A DNA stretch of 64,000 nucleotides. It comes from an uncultured Gammaproteobacteria bacterium. Its GTDB lineage: Bacteria; Pseudomonadota; Gammaproteobacteria; Arenicellales; Poriferihabitantaceae. The stretch lies in assembly GCA_947259885.1 (NCBI GenBank), contig CAMYNW010000013.1:21917-85916 (forward strand), read 5' to 3'. How positions within the stretch are numbered: position 1 is the stretch's first letter; the number at the start of each line of letters is the position of its first letter. The notes beneath the pieces are model-generated. The model made no database searches. It was given only the letters and a program-made list of their open reading frames with translations, and was not told the origin of the DNA. Below, in pieces: positions 24,587-33,644 of the stretch. The position numbers and the translations under genes were made by a program.

Positions 24587-25008
24587 TGATTAAGAGATTT
24601 AGTTATATCGCATGTAAATCTCTAGTTCAGAGCAATGTATATCAGTTAGTATACATGTGAACCATTTCAGGAATACACGTGAGCGCGATCAGGACACCAA
24701 ACACAATTACGTGTTTTGCGTTCGATTAACACATCGCGGTCTTAAAAAAGCAAACGCCGACAGACTCCCAGCCATCAACCCCTCAATAAGAAATAATAGC
24801 TGCAACCATGATTCTTGCTCGACCGCCTGTAACAAGTCTGTATGCAGCCATGTATAACAAACAATAATTTTAACTGATTTGGATGACTAAATCCCTGATT
24901 TTGTATTAGGAGCGGCAAGCATATTCCGCCGAAGCAGTGTTGATGAATTTTTTCTTATCCACAAAATTAATATGGAGAACACATAATTCTTGATCGATTA
25001 CCGAGTGG
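24587..25008 (-). other. 422-bp gap inside the biosynthetic cluster
   Basis: Between the methyltransferase stop and the condensation gene start. The only sizeable frame is a plus-strand one at 24657-24857 without recognisable family or ribosome-binding site. AT-rich; it may carry an internal promoter for the two distal genes or the scar of a lost gene. Nothing definite seen. Confidence 0.4.
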
Positions 25009-25845
25009 TCATTTAGTTCCTGCCCCTATAATTGCCGGCATTGGGACTCGGTACACACCATCGGACATAAAGTATTGCTTCAATCCTAATTCGATGGCAT
25101 TAGCAATGGCAATTCGAGCAGATCGATTTTGGGCCTCCAACAAACCTCTAGCGCGGACCCCCCCTTTCATTATTGCAGCTTCCAGGTCTCGCGCATCATT
25201 TAGCTCCCATTCCTGTTTGATTATCTTAGCCGTTACCTCCTTGAATCCCGTTTCTTCTAGTGCTCCTACCATTTTCTTCTTTTGGCTAAATTGAAAAGAA
25301 TCTGGTCCATCTGGTAAAGGTACAGCGAGATCCCCATGTTTTTTTATCGATGCAAATAGAAGACCAACACCATTCATTGGCGTTGGCCGCTCCCAAACAC
25401 TAATGCTGACCCGACCCCCGGTCTTGAGCACCCGTCGCATCTCCGATAATGCCTTTTGCGGCTCTGCAACATGAATAACACCGTAACCGCACACTACTGC
25501 ATCGAAGCTACCATCATCAAAGGGTAATGACTGCGCATCACCTACCAGAAAAGAAGCCTTGGGAACATTTCGCATCGCAATCCCAATCATTTGTTTGCAA
25601 AAGTCGAGGCCAAGTACACTGGCTTCCCGTTTAACTACTGCAGCTGCTAGCATGCCAGGTCCTGTACAGACATCTAAGACATTTATGTGTTTTCTAACTC
25701 CAGCGGCGTCTAAAGTGGCAGATACCGTTTGACTGGTGAGGGGAGCGTAATGCTGCTCATACCCCTCGCTAACAACCATCCAACCATCCCGCTCGTATCT
25801 GGTAAAGTCTTGTGGATTCTTAGAGGCTTCTATTAATAGATTCAA
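25009..25845 (-). CDS. Class I SAM-dependent methyltransferase
   Basis: A 278-residue Rossmann methyltransferase. Motif I is INVLDVCTGPGMLAAAVVK (residues about 54-72), motif II is ASVLGLDFCKQMIGIA, motif III is LPFDDGSFDAVVCGYGVIH, and the post-motif is VLKTGGRVSISVWERP. This is the UbiE/MenG-like Methyltransf_11 type, acting on small molecules. In the operon it lies 71 bp after the FAAL-like gene and is the probable tailoring methylase (N- or O-) of the cluster product. Confidence 0.85.
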   Translation of the reverse strand: MNLLIEASKNPQDFTRYERDGWMVVSEGYEQHYAPLTSQTVSATLDAAGVRKHINVLDVCTGPGMLAAAVVKREASVLGLDFCKQMIGIAMRNVPKASFLVGDAQSLPFDDGSFDAVVCGYGVIHVAEPQKALSEMRRVLKTGGRVSISVWERPTPMNGVGLLFASIKKHGDLAVPLPDGPDSFQFSQKKKMVGALEETGFKEVTAKIIKQEWELNDARDLEAAIMKGGVRARGLLEAQNRSARIAIANAIELGLKQYFMSDGVYRVPMPAIIGAGTK

Positions 25846-25916
25846 TTTCTATAGATTGCGCTAGCATATTTTATTAGTTTAGGTGCGTATAGACTACTAA
25901 CATCTCGAGGCAAACT

Positions 25917-27626
25917 TTAAGGTGAATTAGAGTCACAAACTGCATTTGATGCTTCTGAGATTTCGCCAAGTAGTTTGTTTCGAGAGCGATTGCGAGAGAG
26001 TTTTCCACTGGTGGTCTTCTCAATCCAGCCTTTTTCCCGAAACAAGACTTGTTTGACCCACACTGATATTTCCTTCTGAACCTTCTCTTGCAACTCCCTC
26101 TGCACTCGTATTTTTATGTCGTTATTGTTGTCGTTAAGTTCGCAAACTACTATGAGCTTTTCGGTTCCAAGTTGTTCATCCGGTAAGCCCAATGCGACCA
26201 ATCGGCCAGCTCTAATTCCTGGGATAGCAGCTGCACTGCGCTCTACCTGCTCAGGATTAATATTGTTACCACCAATAATTATGATATCTTTCTTTCGTCC
26301 AGTGACCGTTAACCAGCCATCAGCAAGGTATCCCATATCTCCAGTACGATAAAATCCATTATAAAAGTCGCTTTGCGGCAAATTCTGGTCGGGGTAGGAT
26401 CGAGTAATCAGGCAATCACCTTTTATTCCAATTTCTCCTATAAGGCGATCCGGGCGAACCTGCCCGTTTTCATCAAAAATACATATTGTCGTGCCTTCAA
26501 GAGCTTTCCCACAGGAAACAAAAGTCTGAGATCCAGCACTGTCCTTCTGTTGTAGCTGCGCGATTCCGTCCTTATTGATGGCACGCATCGATAGCGTTTC
26601 TTCTCGTAGGGGAGTTTTTTGCGGACTTATCGCGACACAAAGACAGTTTTCAGCCATTCCAAAACTTCCATTCATTACGTTATCTGTTAGTCCGAAGGAT
26701 TCAAAGCGCTTTCTGAACGTCAGCCAAGCATCTGGAGTAATTGGTTCGCCTGAGTTAGCGATTAGACGAAGAGTCTTTAGAGACAGGCCATCCATTTGCT
26801 CATCAGTGACTCGACTTGCCATATAGAGAAAGCCAAAGTTTGGCCAACGACTAATGGATCCTTGATGACGATCTATCGCTTGAAAAAAGGTAACTGGCTT
26901 TCTCAACCAAGTTCTTGGACTCATCAAGACCGAGTGAATTCCTTGACTCAAAGGCATCAGAAGATTGCTGACAAGTCCCTGGTCATGATACAGCGGTGAC
27001 CATGAAACAGAAACATCTTCTGGCTGCAAATCGATTGCTTTCGCGTAGCGATTGACCTGCTGATACAAAGCATACTGAGTCACCATCAGCCCTTTTGGCA
27101 CACCCGTTGTACCACTTGAATACTGGACAAAGGCAGTTTCCGCAATATCACATTCTGCAATAAAGCTTTCAATATCTAAGTGAAGTGCATTTTGAGGAAC
27201 GATTTCCTCTGCGGTCACAATCTTACTGCTGATTGCCCTGAAAAAGGGGGCCAGCGATTCCTTTAGCTTGGGTGTAGTAACTAAAAACCGGGCGTTGTTT
27301 AACTTGAATCGATCTCGTAAAGCTTGGTGAGCGGCTTGGCTGTTACCCGTTACAGACAAAGGAAGGATAGCTGGAAGTGCTCCAAGCATTGTTGTTCCAA
27401 GAAATAGGGGAACAAGTTGTACTAAATTATCCATAAGAAGAAAGACTAAGTCTCCCTTTTCAGCGCCTAGCCGAACAAGGGAGTCAGCCCAGCCCCGTGA
27501 CTCGTTTAATAATCCCTGGTAGTTCAGCGTAGTCTCACGCCCGGATTGCTCAACGATCGTAAGAGCTTTTGCCTCTGGAGCTAACGTCGCATGTTTCAGA
27601 ATTTGGGTGATTACTGAATATTCCAC
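25917..27626 (-). CDS. FAAL-like acyl-AMP ligase
   Basis: A 569-residue adenylate-forming enzyme. The core A3 motif is YSSGTTGVPKGLMVT (about residues 170-184). Fatty acyl-AMP ligase features follow: SWSPLYHDQGLVSNLLMPL, then SPRTWLRKPVTFFQAIDRH, then RWPNFGFLYMASRVT. The A8-like hinge appears as YRTGDMGYLADGWLTVTGR and the late Lys motif as KTTSGKLSRNR. FAALs activate fatty acids as AMP esters and pass them to a carrier protein instead of CoA. It lies 9 bp after the PaaK-like ligase gene and two genes after the ACP, which fits loading of that ACP. Confidence 0.8.
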   Translation of the reverse strand: MEYSVITQILKHATLAPEAKALTIVEQSGRETTLNYQGLLNESRGWADSLVRLGAEKGDLVFLLMDNLVQLVPLFLGTTMLGALPAILPLSVTGNSQAAHQALRDRFKLNNARFLVTTPKLKESLAPFFRAISSKIVTAEEIVPQNALHLDIESFIAECDIAETAFVQYSSGTTGVPKGLMVTQYALYQQVNRYAKAIDLQPEDVSVSWSPLYHDQGLVSNLLMPLSQGIHSVLMSPRTWLRKPVTFFQAIDRHQGSISRWPNFGFLYMASRVTDEQMDGLSLKTLRLIANSGEPITPDAWLTFRKRFESFGLTDNVMNGSFGMAENCLCVAISPQKTPLREETLSMRAINKDGIAQLQQKDSAGSQTFVSCGKALEGTTICIFDENGQVRPDRLIGEIGIKGDCLITRSYPDQNLPQSDFYNGFYRTGDMGYLADGWLTVTGRKKDIIIIGGNNINPEQVERSAAAIPGIRAGRLVALGLPDEQLGTEKLIVVCELNDNNNDIKIRVQRELQEKVQKEISVWVKQVLFREKGWIEKTTSGKLSRNRSRNKLLGEISEASNAVCDSNSP

Positions 27627-27635
27627 CTGAGCGTC

Positions 27636-28934
27636 TTATTCAGCTTCTTGATTTTGAGCGCTTTCATGAGGAAGAAACAGCCGCCTCTTTCCAAAGATTT
27701 CGCCAGGAATCCTATCGACGGTATTTAGCTTCCATTCAATCGTGGACAAGACGGTTTTCTGCAGCTCTAATTTTAGCAACTGCAGCACATCTGACGATTC
27801 AACGTTTGGGGGAAGGACTACATCAATGGTGACATGATAAGGCTGATCCTCCCGCACTTGATACTGAAGGGGAAAGGGGACCTGGCCAAAGGCCATATTT
27901 AAAACATGACATGTCAACCATTCTCCGCTTTTGAGTTTCATGCGTTCAACAATTCTCCCATCTATCGAAGCAAGGCAAGGAAGCGAACGACCACAATTGC
28001 AAGGCTCTTCTTGCCATGATGCGAGATCACCGATGTCGTAACGAATAAGCGGAACGGGTGTTGAAGATAAATCGGTAATCACAACACGGCCGACTTCTCC
28101 GGGAGCCACAGGTCCACCCTGAGAATCAAGAATTTCAACCACTACGTTTTCAACGTTCACATGGTAGCCCTGTACCTCACTACACTGCCACGCAATCCCA
28201 GAACTACATTCCCTGGCCGCATAGTGATCAATAGGAACGCAGCCAAACGCTCGTTTACAAAGTCTACGCCCAGACAGTGTTAAATTGTCCCCATTAGTAA
28301 ATATATTCTTTAAACTCTCCGGTGCCTTCCGGCCGCGCTCCATCAACTCTAAACTGAGATACTCCAGTGTCGCAGGTGTCATAATGATCGCATTTGGTTT
28401 AGCGGATTCAATTTCTTCAATGAGGGTGGAGACAGATGTCATCATAGAAATATCCAGGGCGCGCCCTAGTGTCCTGGCGGCCCCGACTGGAACGGTTACC
28501 AGTCGTAAATACCGATCGTGTGACTGTAGACCTGCGGCTTTAAGCCACCGTCTCCAGAGTGGAAATGTCAATTTCGCGTCATAGGATTGATCACGCCAAA
28601 CGGTCACACTTGGCCCTGAAGTTCCCGTTGTGTGGGAAGAAGTAGCGGGAAAAGAGTGAACTCTTAATCCGTTATGTTCAGCATCGACCAGATCCTGACG
28701 TTTCATCAGGGGTAGACGATAGAAATCCTCTAAACTCGAATTTTTTTGTGGAATAACACCCGCCACTCGAAATCGCGACGCGTGGAAAGGTATATGTTCG
28801 TATGACCATGCAAGCAAAGACTTTAATTTCAACCATTGCTCGTCAAGCAAATCAGCTCGAGGTCGCCATTGTGATGATTCAAAATATTCGCAAGCTTCGA
28901 GCATTTCTCTTGCACTTACTCGACCTTTTGGCAT
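27636..28934 (-). CDS. PaaK/CapK-like adenylate-forming ligase
   Basis: A 432-residue protein of the phenylacetate-CoA ligase / coenzyme F390 synthetase fold. Motifs are SSHTTGTSGPSVTVWRDQSY (phosphate loop), DHYAARECSSGIAWQC (equivalent of the A5 region), and GEVGRVVITDLSSTPVPLIRYDIGDLA (A7-like, typical for this family). These enzymes activate aryl, acyl or amino acids. With a separate FAAL-like protein beside it, it probably activates the second building block, perhaps for the thiolation domain of the C-T protein. It overlaps no gene; the ACP gene ends 50 bp upstream and the FAAL gene starts 9 bp downstream. Confidence 0.8.
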   Translation of the reverse strand: MPKGRVSAREMLEACEYFESSQWRPRADLLDEQWLKLKSLLAWSYEHIPFHASRFRVAGVIPQKNSSLEDFYRLPLMKRQDLVDAEHNGLRVHSFPATSSHTTGTSGPSVTVWRDQSYDAKLTFPLWRRWLKAAGLQSHDRYLRLVTVPVGAARTLGRALDISMMTSVSTLIEEIESAKPNAIIMTPATLEYLSLELMERGRKAPESLKNIFTNGDNLTLSGRRLCKRAFGCVPIDHYAARECSSGIAWQCSEVQGYHVNVENVVVEILDSQGGPVAPGEVGRVVITDLSSTPVPLIRYDIGDLASWQEEPCNCGRSLPCLASIDGRIVERMKLKSGEWLTCHVLNMAFGQVPFPLQYQVREDQPYHVTIDVVLPPNVESSDVLQLLKLELQKTVLSTIEWKLNTVDRIPGEIFGKRRLFLPHESAQNQEAE

Positions 28935-28984
28935 TCTAATGTCTCGACTTAGTTGCTCTGCTTATTTCAATTAAAATCAAAGTC

Positions 28985-29239
28985 TTAAGAAAAAACCTCC
29001 TCTTTTTCCAGGCCTCGAATCCAATTCGCCAAGGTCTCTACACTGTGAAATCCCTCAATAGGGAGTTCTTCGGGATCGACCACAACACGAAAGTGTTCTT
29101 CTATAAAAGCAACAATCTGAAGTACATTAAAAGAATCAACTATCCCCTGACCAAGTAACGGTGTGTCTTTTTGAATATCTGCGTTACTGATTTGAGCAAC
29201 ATAGTCGGTCAACTCATCGCAAATTTTTTCGTGGTTCAT
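28985..29239 (-). CDS. Acyl carrier protein
   Basis: An 84-residue carrier protein with the phosphopantetheine attachment Ser in GQGIVDSFNVLQIVAF (residue about 36). The typical fourth helix is in EGFHSVETLANWIRGLE. DSF in place of DSL is common in specialised carriers. It is the first gene of the minus-strand cluster, so it would be co-expressed with the PaaK-like and FAAL-like ligases that could load it. No phosphopantetheinyl transferase gene is in the cluster, so a housekeeping one is presumed. Confidence 0.9.
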   Translation of the reverse strand: MNHEKICDELTDYVAQISNADIQKDTPLLGQGIVDSFNVLQIVAFIEEHFRVVVDPEELPIEGFHSVETLANWIRGLEKEEVFS

Positions 29240-29284
29240 AGTAGTCTCTGTAAGTTAATGATGCGATCCGTGTCAAGTGAAGGA

Positions 29285-29312
29285 AGTATAAAGCACATGT
29301 CTGTGTGTTTAA
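29285..29312 (-). promoter_or_regulatory. Probable promoter of the biosynthetic cluster
   Basis: On the minus strand, TTAAAC (29312-29307), a 16-base spacer and TATACT (29290-29285) form a sigma-70 type promoter with GCTT before the -10. The transcript would start about 40 bp before ATG 29239. The remaining 29313-29740 of this intergenic region shows nothing definite. Confidence 0.45.
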
Positions 29313-29740
29313 CAGAGACTTATCGAGGTGTGTAGCGGTTGGAATTTGTTCGATTTGGAATGGCAAACTAGAGAATACCGCACGGTTAAAGCTAACAGCA
29401 TTAGCGAGTGGATAAATCTCTGTGTTTATAAAAACTGGAAACGAAAGAATCGCATCTCATTAAGATTAGCGAACTCGATACACGATTTTCAGGAACGACA
29501 GAAGAAAACTTGTTGCAACCATTAATAATATCTTGATTGACCTGTAACAGGTATCGCACATTTGATTCTGGATCTCTTAGAATTGACTTAGGGATACATA
29601 TCGACTTGGGTTCGGCGATGAGATACTGGACCGGGTGCCGCGTGCTTGCTTCAGTACGCCCAAGACAGGGATAAAGACAGCGAAGGTCAATGGACTGCTT
29701 GAACAGCAATAGCGGACCCAATTGTTATTGCATAAATTAC

Positions 29741-29770
29741 TTGACATACCGAACGGTCGGTTTGTAGACT
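29741..29770 (+). promoter_or_regulatory. Promoter with embedded TetR-type operator
   Basis: TTGACA (29741-29746), an 18-base spacer and TAGACT (29765-29770) lie immediately before ATG 29778. The spacer contains ACCGAACGGTCGGT (29748-29761), a near-perfect palindrome of the type bound by TetR regulators. This predicts autorepression of the regulator and control of the exporter operon behind it. Transcription would begin within a base or two of the ATG, so the message may be leaderless. Confidence 0.65.
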
Positions 29771-29777
29771 CGGGCCT

Positions 29778-30431
29778 ATGGAACAACTCGCCGAATATCC
29801 AAAACAGAGCGCCTGGTGGCAGAGCTGGCACCAGGAACCACCTGAAAATACCCGGGATAAAATACTGTATGCCGCGTTCTGCGAAGTACATCTGAACGGG
29901 TTTCAGGCCGCCAGTATTCAGAACATCATCAATAGCGCAGGCGTCACCAAAGGCGCGTTGTATCACTATTTCTCAAGCAAGGATGAAATTGGCTATGCGC
30001 TGCTCGACGAGATTTTCACGCAATATATTGAAAATACTTTTATAGAAGTAATGCGGGATACAGATGATCCCATTGCAGTGTTGGTCAAACATCTTAATGA
30101 AACCGGCGCACAGATGAGCGAAGAGGACATTGCTTTGGGCTGTCCGCTGGATCATTTCTCACAGGAGATGGCACCAATCGATACGGAATTTCAAAAACGG
30201 CTGGATCATTTGTATAAGAAAAAACATACCGCCCTGGTCGATGCTTTGAAACGGGGCCAAGAGGCCGGCAATGTCACCCGTGATGTTGCTGCAGAATCTA
30301 TTGCCATGATGATCAACGCCACCATGCAGGGTTGCATGGCCATGGCAAAAAATTCCCGCAGCCTTGAAATGCTGATGCAATGTGGCGCTGGTCTCATTCA
30401 CTACCTTGAGCAGCTCAGGCCGTCAATCTGA
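29778..30431 (+). CDS. TetR-family transcriptional regulator
   Basis: A 217-residue regulator. The N-terminal helix-turn-helix reads TRDKILYAAFCEVHLNGF, then ASIQNIINSAGVTKGALYHYF, then SSKDEIGYALLD, a standard TetR domain. The C-terminal ligand domain includes LGCPLDHFSQEM, of the AefR/TetR_C type with a conserved Cys-Pro. It heads an operon with an RND exporter, a LolA-like protein and an outer-membrane-type protein, so it probably senses a substrate of that export route. Its operator is the palindrome upstream. It also lies divergent to the biosynthetic cluster, which starts 539 bp away. Confidence 0.9.
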   Translation: MEQLAEYPKQSAWWQSWHQEPPENTRDKILYAAFCEVHLNGFQAASIQNIINSAGVTKGALYHYFSSKDEIGYALLDEIFTQYIENTFIEVMRDTDDPIAVLVKHLNETGAQMSEEDIALGCPLDHFSQEMAPIDTEFQKRLDHLYKKKHTALVDALKRGQEAGNVTRDVAAESIAMMINATMQGCMAMAKNSRSLEMLMQCGAGLIHYLEQLRPSI

Positions 30432-30475
30432 GCACGCTCTAACCAATAAACCTAATAATCAACAGGGTAAAAATA

Positions 30476-32818
30476 ATGGAACAATTTGCTATCAAGTGGG
30501 GCAAGTGGGTCACACAGCATCGCGTCCTCACAATCATCCTGTCTCTGGGACTTGCCATGGCCGCAGCGTCTGGCGGGCAGTTTCTCAGCTTTACCAACGA
30601 CTATCGAGTCTTTTTCTCTGGAGATGATCCACATTTGCTGGCCTTTGAAAATCTGCAGGACACTTACACTAAAAATGATAATGTTTTATTTGTCATTGCG
30701 CCTAAGGACAAAAAGGTTTTTACCCAAGACACACTTGCTGCAATCTCCGACATCACCGATCGCGCCTGGGAGACGCCCTATTCCATTCGGGTCGATTCAT
30801 TGCGTAATTACCAGCATACCGAAGCCGAAGGTGACGACCTGATTGTCGCGGATCTTTACGAAGACGCAACATCTCTCACCAACACCGATCTCGCCAGGAT
30901 TCAAGACATTGCGATCAATGAACCATTTCTGGTTCATCGCCTGATATCTGAAGATGCGCGGGTAGCCGCGGTAAATATCACCGTTGAGCTGCCCGGTGAG
31001 AACGAGGCGACGGAAAGCCCGGAAGTCGCCCAGCACGTTCGCAACATGCGCGATTACGTCGAGCAGACGTATCCTAATCTTGATGTCTACCTGACCGGCA
31101 TCATCATGATGAACCAGGCGTTTCCTGAAGCCTCCCTGTATGACATGACGCACCTGATACCGGCCGCGCTCGGGATCATTTTACTACTGGTATTCCTCCA
31201 GCTTAGAGGGCTCACCGGCACAGTAGGAACTTTTATTACGATCATTCTTTCAATTCTCGCCGCAATGGGCATGGCCGGATGGGCGGGAATCCGACTGACG
31301 CCGCCTGCGATGTCAGCACCAACCATCATCCTGACCCTGGCAGTCGCCGACTGTGTACACATATTATCCAACTGGCTGCAAAAATACCGTGGCGGGATGG
31401 GCAAGCAGGAAGCCATGGCGGAAAGTCTGCGGATCAACTTCAGCCCGGTTTTTCTGACTTCGGCAACCACCGCCATCGGATTTATGTCGCTGAATTTCAG
31501 TGACGCACCACCGTTCCACGACCTCGGTAATATCTCCGCAATGGGGGTAATGTTTGCCTGGATATTTTCAATGACACTGCTGCCGGCGTTGGTCACCCTG
31601 CTTCCGGTCAGCAGTAAAAAACGCCGCGCCTATGGTACCGAAGTGATCGACAAATTCGCAGACTGGGTCATTCGCAAACGACGTATGTTGATGCCAGTGA
31701 TGAGCGTGACCATCGTGGCACTGGTTGTGATGATTCCACGCAATGAATTGAACGATGTGTTCGTCAATTACTTCGACGAGAGAATCGAATTTCGTACCGA
31801 TACCGACTATGTAGTCGATAATCTTACCGGTATGTACTTCATCGACTACTCTCTGGATGCTGGAGAATCAGGCGGCATTTCAAATCCGGACTATCTTGCC
31901 CAAGTACATGAGTTTACCGAATGGCTGCGAGAGCAACCGGAGGTCATCCACGTTAATACGCTGACCGATGTATTCAAACGTGTTAACAAAAGCATGCATG
32001 GCGATGATCAGAGCTGGTACAAACTCCCGGATCAAAGAGAAATGGCCGCACAATATCTTCTGCTATATGAAATGTCTCTGCCATACGGCCTTGATCTTAA
32101 TAACCAGATTGATATCGATAAACAAAGAACTCGGATCAGCGCAACACTCGAAACCCTATCTACCACCAACACCCTGGCGTTTGAACAGCGATCCTACGAC
32201 TGGATGAAACAGAACACGCCAGACCTCTACACCACTGGCGCCAGCCCGACCATAATGTTCTCCCATATCGGCATGCGCAACATTATCAGTATGCTTGGCG
32301 GGACTGCATTTGCTCTTGTGGCTATTTCACTACTATTGATCTTCGCTCTGGGTTCACTCCGTTTTGGATTATTGACCCTGATTCCAAACGTCGCGCCCGC
32401 CGCAATGGCTTTTGGCATGTGGGGGCTGGTCGATGGCGAAATTGGTCTTGGTTTGTCGGTAGTAGCGGCAATGACCCTGGGTATCGTGGTGGATGACACT
32501 ATCCATTTTATGAGCAAGTATCTTCGCGCGCGACGTGACCAGGGACTGGAGGCGATCGAGGCGGTGCGTTATGCATTTTCAACGGTGGGCGTTGCTTTGT
32601 GGACCACGTCGGTCGCCTTGACCGCCGGTTTTCTGGTGATATCGACTTCTTCTTTTACCCTGAACGCCGAGATGGGTTTTCTGGTTGCTTTTGTAATCAT
32701 GTTGGCAATTTTTGTCGACTTTCTATTGTTGCCTGCACTGTTAATTCGATTTGACAGCTGGCTCATGGGTAAACCTGCGGATACCGCAGAAGAAAGTGCA
32801 ATCGCACAACCCGCGTAA
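30476..32818 (+). CDS. RND/MMPL-family exporter
   Basis: A 780-residue membrane protein with two homologous halves, each an N-terminal helix, a large periplasmic loop and a five-helix bundle. Landmarks are LTPPAMSAPTIILTLAVADCV with HILSNWLQKYR (helix 4 with the proton-relay Asp) in the first half, and LSVVAAMTLGIVVDDTIHFM with SKYLRARRDQG in the second. This is the smaller RND group (PF03176/HAE3-like) that moves lipids or hydrophobic compounds rather than drugs via TolC. With the LolA-like and barrel proteins next to it, it may serve transport of a lipid or the cluster product across the envelope. Confidence 0.9.
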   Translation: MEQFAIKWGKWVTQHRVLTIILSLGLAMAAASGGQFLSFTNDYRVFFSGDDPHLLAFENLQDTYTKNDNVLFVIAPKDKKVFTQDTLAAISDITDRAWETPYSIRVDSLRNYQHTEAEGDDLIVADLYEDATSLTNTDLARIQDIAINEPFLVHRLISEDARVAAVNITVELPGENEATESPEVAQHVRNMRDYVEQTYPNLDVYLTGIIMMNQAFPEASLYDMTHLIPAALGIILLLVFLQLRGLTGTVGTFITIILSILAAMGMAGWAGIRLTPPAMSAPTIILTLAVADCVHILSNWLQKYRGGMGKQEAMAESLRINFSPVFLTSATTAIGFMSLNFSDAPPFHDLGNISAMGVMFAWIFSMTLLPALVTLLPVSSKKRRAYGTEVIDKFADWVIRKRRMLMPVMSVTIVALVVMIPRNELNDVFVNYFDERIEFRTDTDYVVDNLTGMYFIDYSLDAGESGGISNPDYLAQVHEFTEWLREQPEVIHVNTLTDVFKRVNKSMHGDDQSWYKLPDQREMAAQYLLLYEMSLPYGLDLNNQIDIDKQRTRISATLETLSTTNTLAFEQRSYDWMKQNTPDLYTTGASPTIMFSHIGMRNIISMLGGTAFALVAISLLLIFALGSLRFGLLTLIPNVAPAAMAFGMWGLVDGEIGLGLSVVAAMTLGIVVDDTIHFMSKYLRARRDQGLEAIEAVRYAFSTVGVALWTTSVALTAGFLVISTSSFTLNAEMGFLVAFVIMLAIFVDFLLLPALLIRFDSWLMGKPADTAEESAIAQPA

Positions 32819-32838
32819 TTCTTTACAGGACAGAAATC

Positions 32839-33630
32839 ATGCAAACTTTTAAAACGGTTTTTATCACGGTTTTGATTGCCGCCACACCAGTTGACTTTCT
32901 GATTGCGCAAACGCCGGAAGAAAGAGGGCTTGAGATTTCCTTAGCCGCGGATCAGCGCGACAGCGGATGGAAGCACCAGACTTCGGAGATGGAAATGATC
33001 CTACGCAATCGCGCCGGCAAAGAAAGTCGCCGCAAAATTACTAACCGCCAGCTCGAAGTTAACGGAGATGGCGACAAGACGCTGTCTCTGTTTCATGAGC
33101 CTAAAGACGTCGAAGGTACTGCGATGTTGACCTTCTCCCACGGTCTAGAGCCGGATGATCAGTGGCTTTATCTGCCCTCTATCAAGCGGGTCAAGCGTAT
33201 ATCTTCCAAAAACAAATCGGGGCCGTTTATGGGCAGCGAATTTGCGTTTGAGGATTTGAGTTCTCAGGAAGTTGAAAAGTATAAATATAAATTTCTCAGG
33301 GAAGAAGCCTGTGGTGAATTCGAGTGTTTCGTGATTGAACGTATTCCGCAATACGAAAACTCAGGGTACACCAAGCAGATCGCATGGATCGACAAAGCGG
33401 AATATCGGAATATAAAAGTCGAGTACTACGACCGAAAGGACGCCCTGTTAAAGACCCTCGAGCTGTCTGGATATAACGAATACTCAGGAGGCTTTTGGCG
33501 TGCAGACCAATTTGAAATGACCAATCATCAGACTGGCAAAAGCACAACGTTATTATGGCAGAAATACGATTTTGAGTCCGATCTTGATGAAAACAGCTTT
33601 AATCAGAATGCCTTAAAACGTCTGCGCTGA
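32839..33630 (+). CDS. Periplasmic LolA-like outer-membrane lipoprotein-sorting family protein
   Basis: A 263-residue exported protein (signal FKTVFITVLIAATPVDFLIA). It belongs to the LolA-like half-barrel family that commonly follows RND/MMPL exporters, seen in MEMILRNRAGKESRRKITNR, then DQWLYLPSIKRVKRISSKNK, then GPFMGSEFAFEDLSSQEVEKY. Such proteins are thought to carry hydrophobic ligands through the periplasm. It starts 20 bp after the exporter gene and ends 14 bp before the next, so co-transcription is near certain. Confidence 0.85.
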   Translation: MQTFKTVFITVLIAATPVDFLIAQTPEERGLEISLAADQRDSGWKHQTSEMEMILRNRAGKESRRKITNRQLEVNGDGDKTLSLFHEPKDVEGTAMLTFSHGLEPDDQWLYLPSIKRVKRISSKNKSGPFMGSEFAFEDLSSQEVEKYKYKFLREEACGEFECFVIERIPQYENSGYTKQIAWIDKAEYRNIKVEYYDRKDALLKTLELSGYNEYSGGFWRADQFEMTNHQTGKSTTLLWQKYDFESDLDENSFNQNALKRLR

Positions 33631-33644
33631 CTGAGCAACCCCAC

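Noticed and set aside
21872..29239. Cluster as an isonitrile lipopeptide (ScoA-E type) locus
   Set aside because: ACP, FAAL-like ligase and TauD-like oxygenase fit, but no ScoD-type thioesterase or adenylation-bearing NRPS is present and ScoE residues could not be shown.
29401..29721. Minus-strand 106-codon frame in the cluster-TetR gap
   Set aside because: No start signal, no family-like pattern, and it overlaps regulatory sequence.
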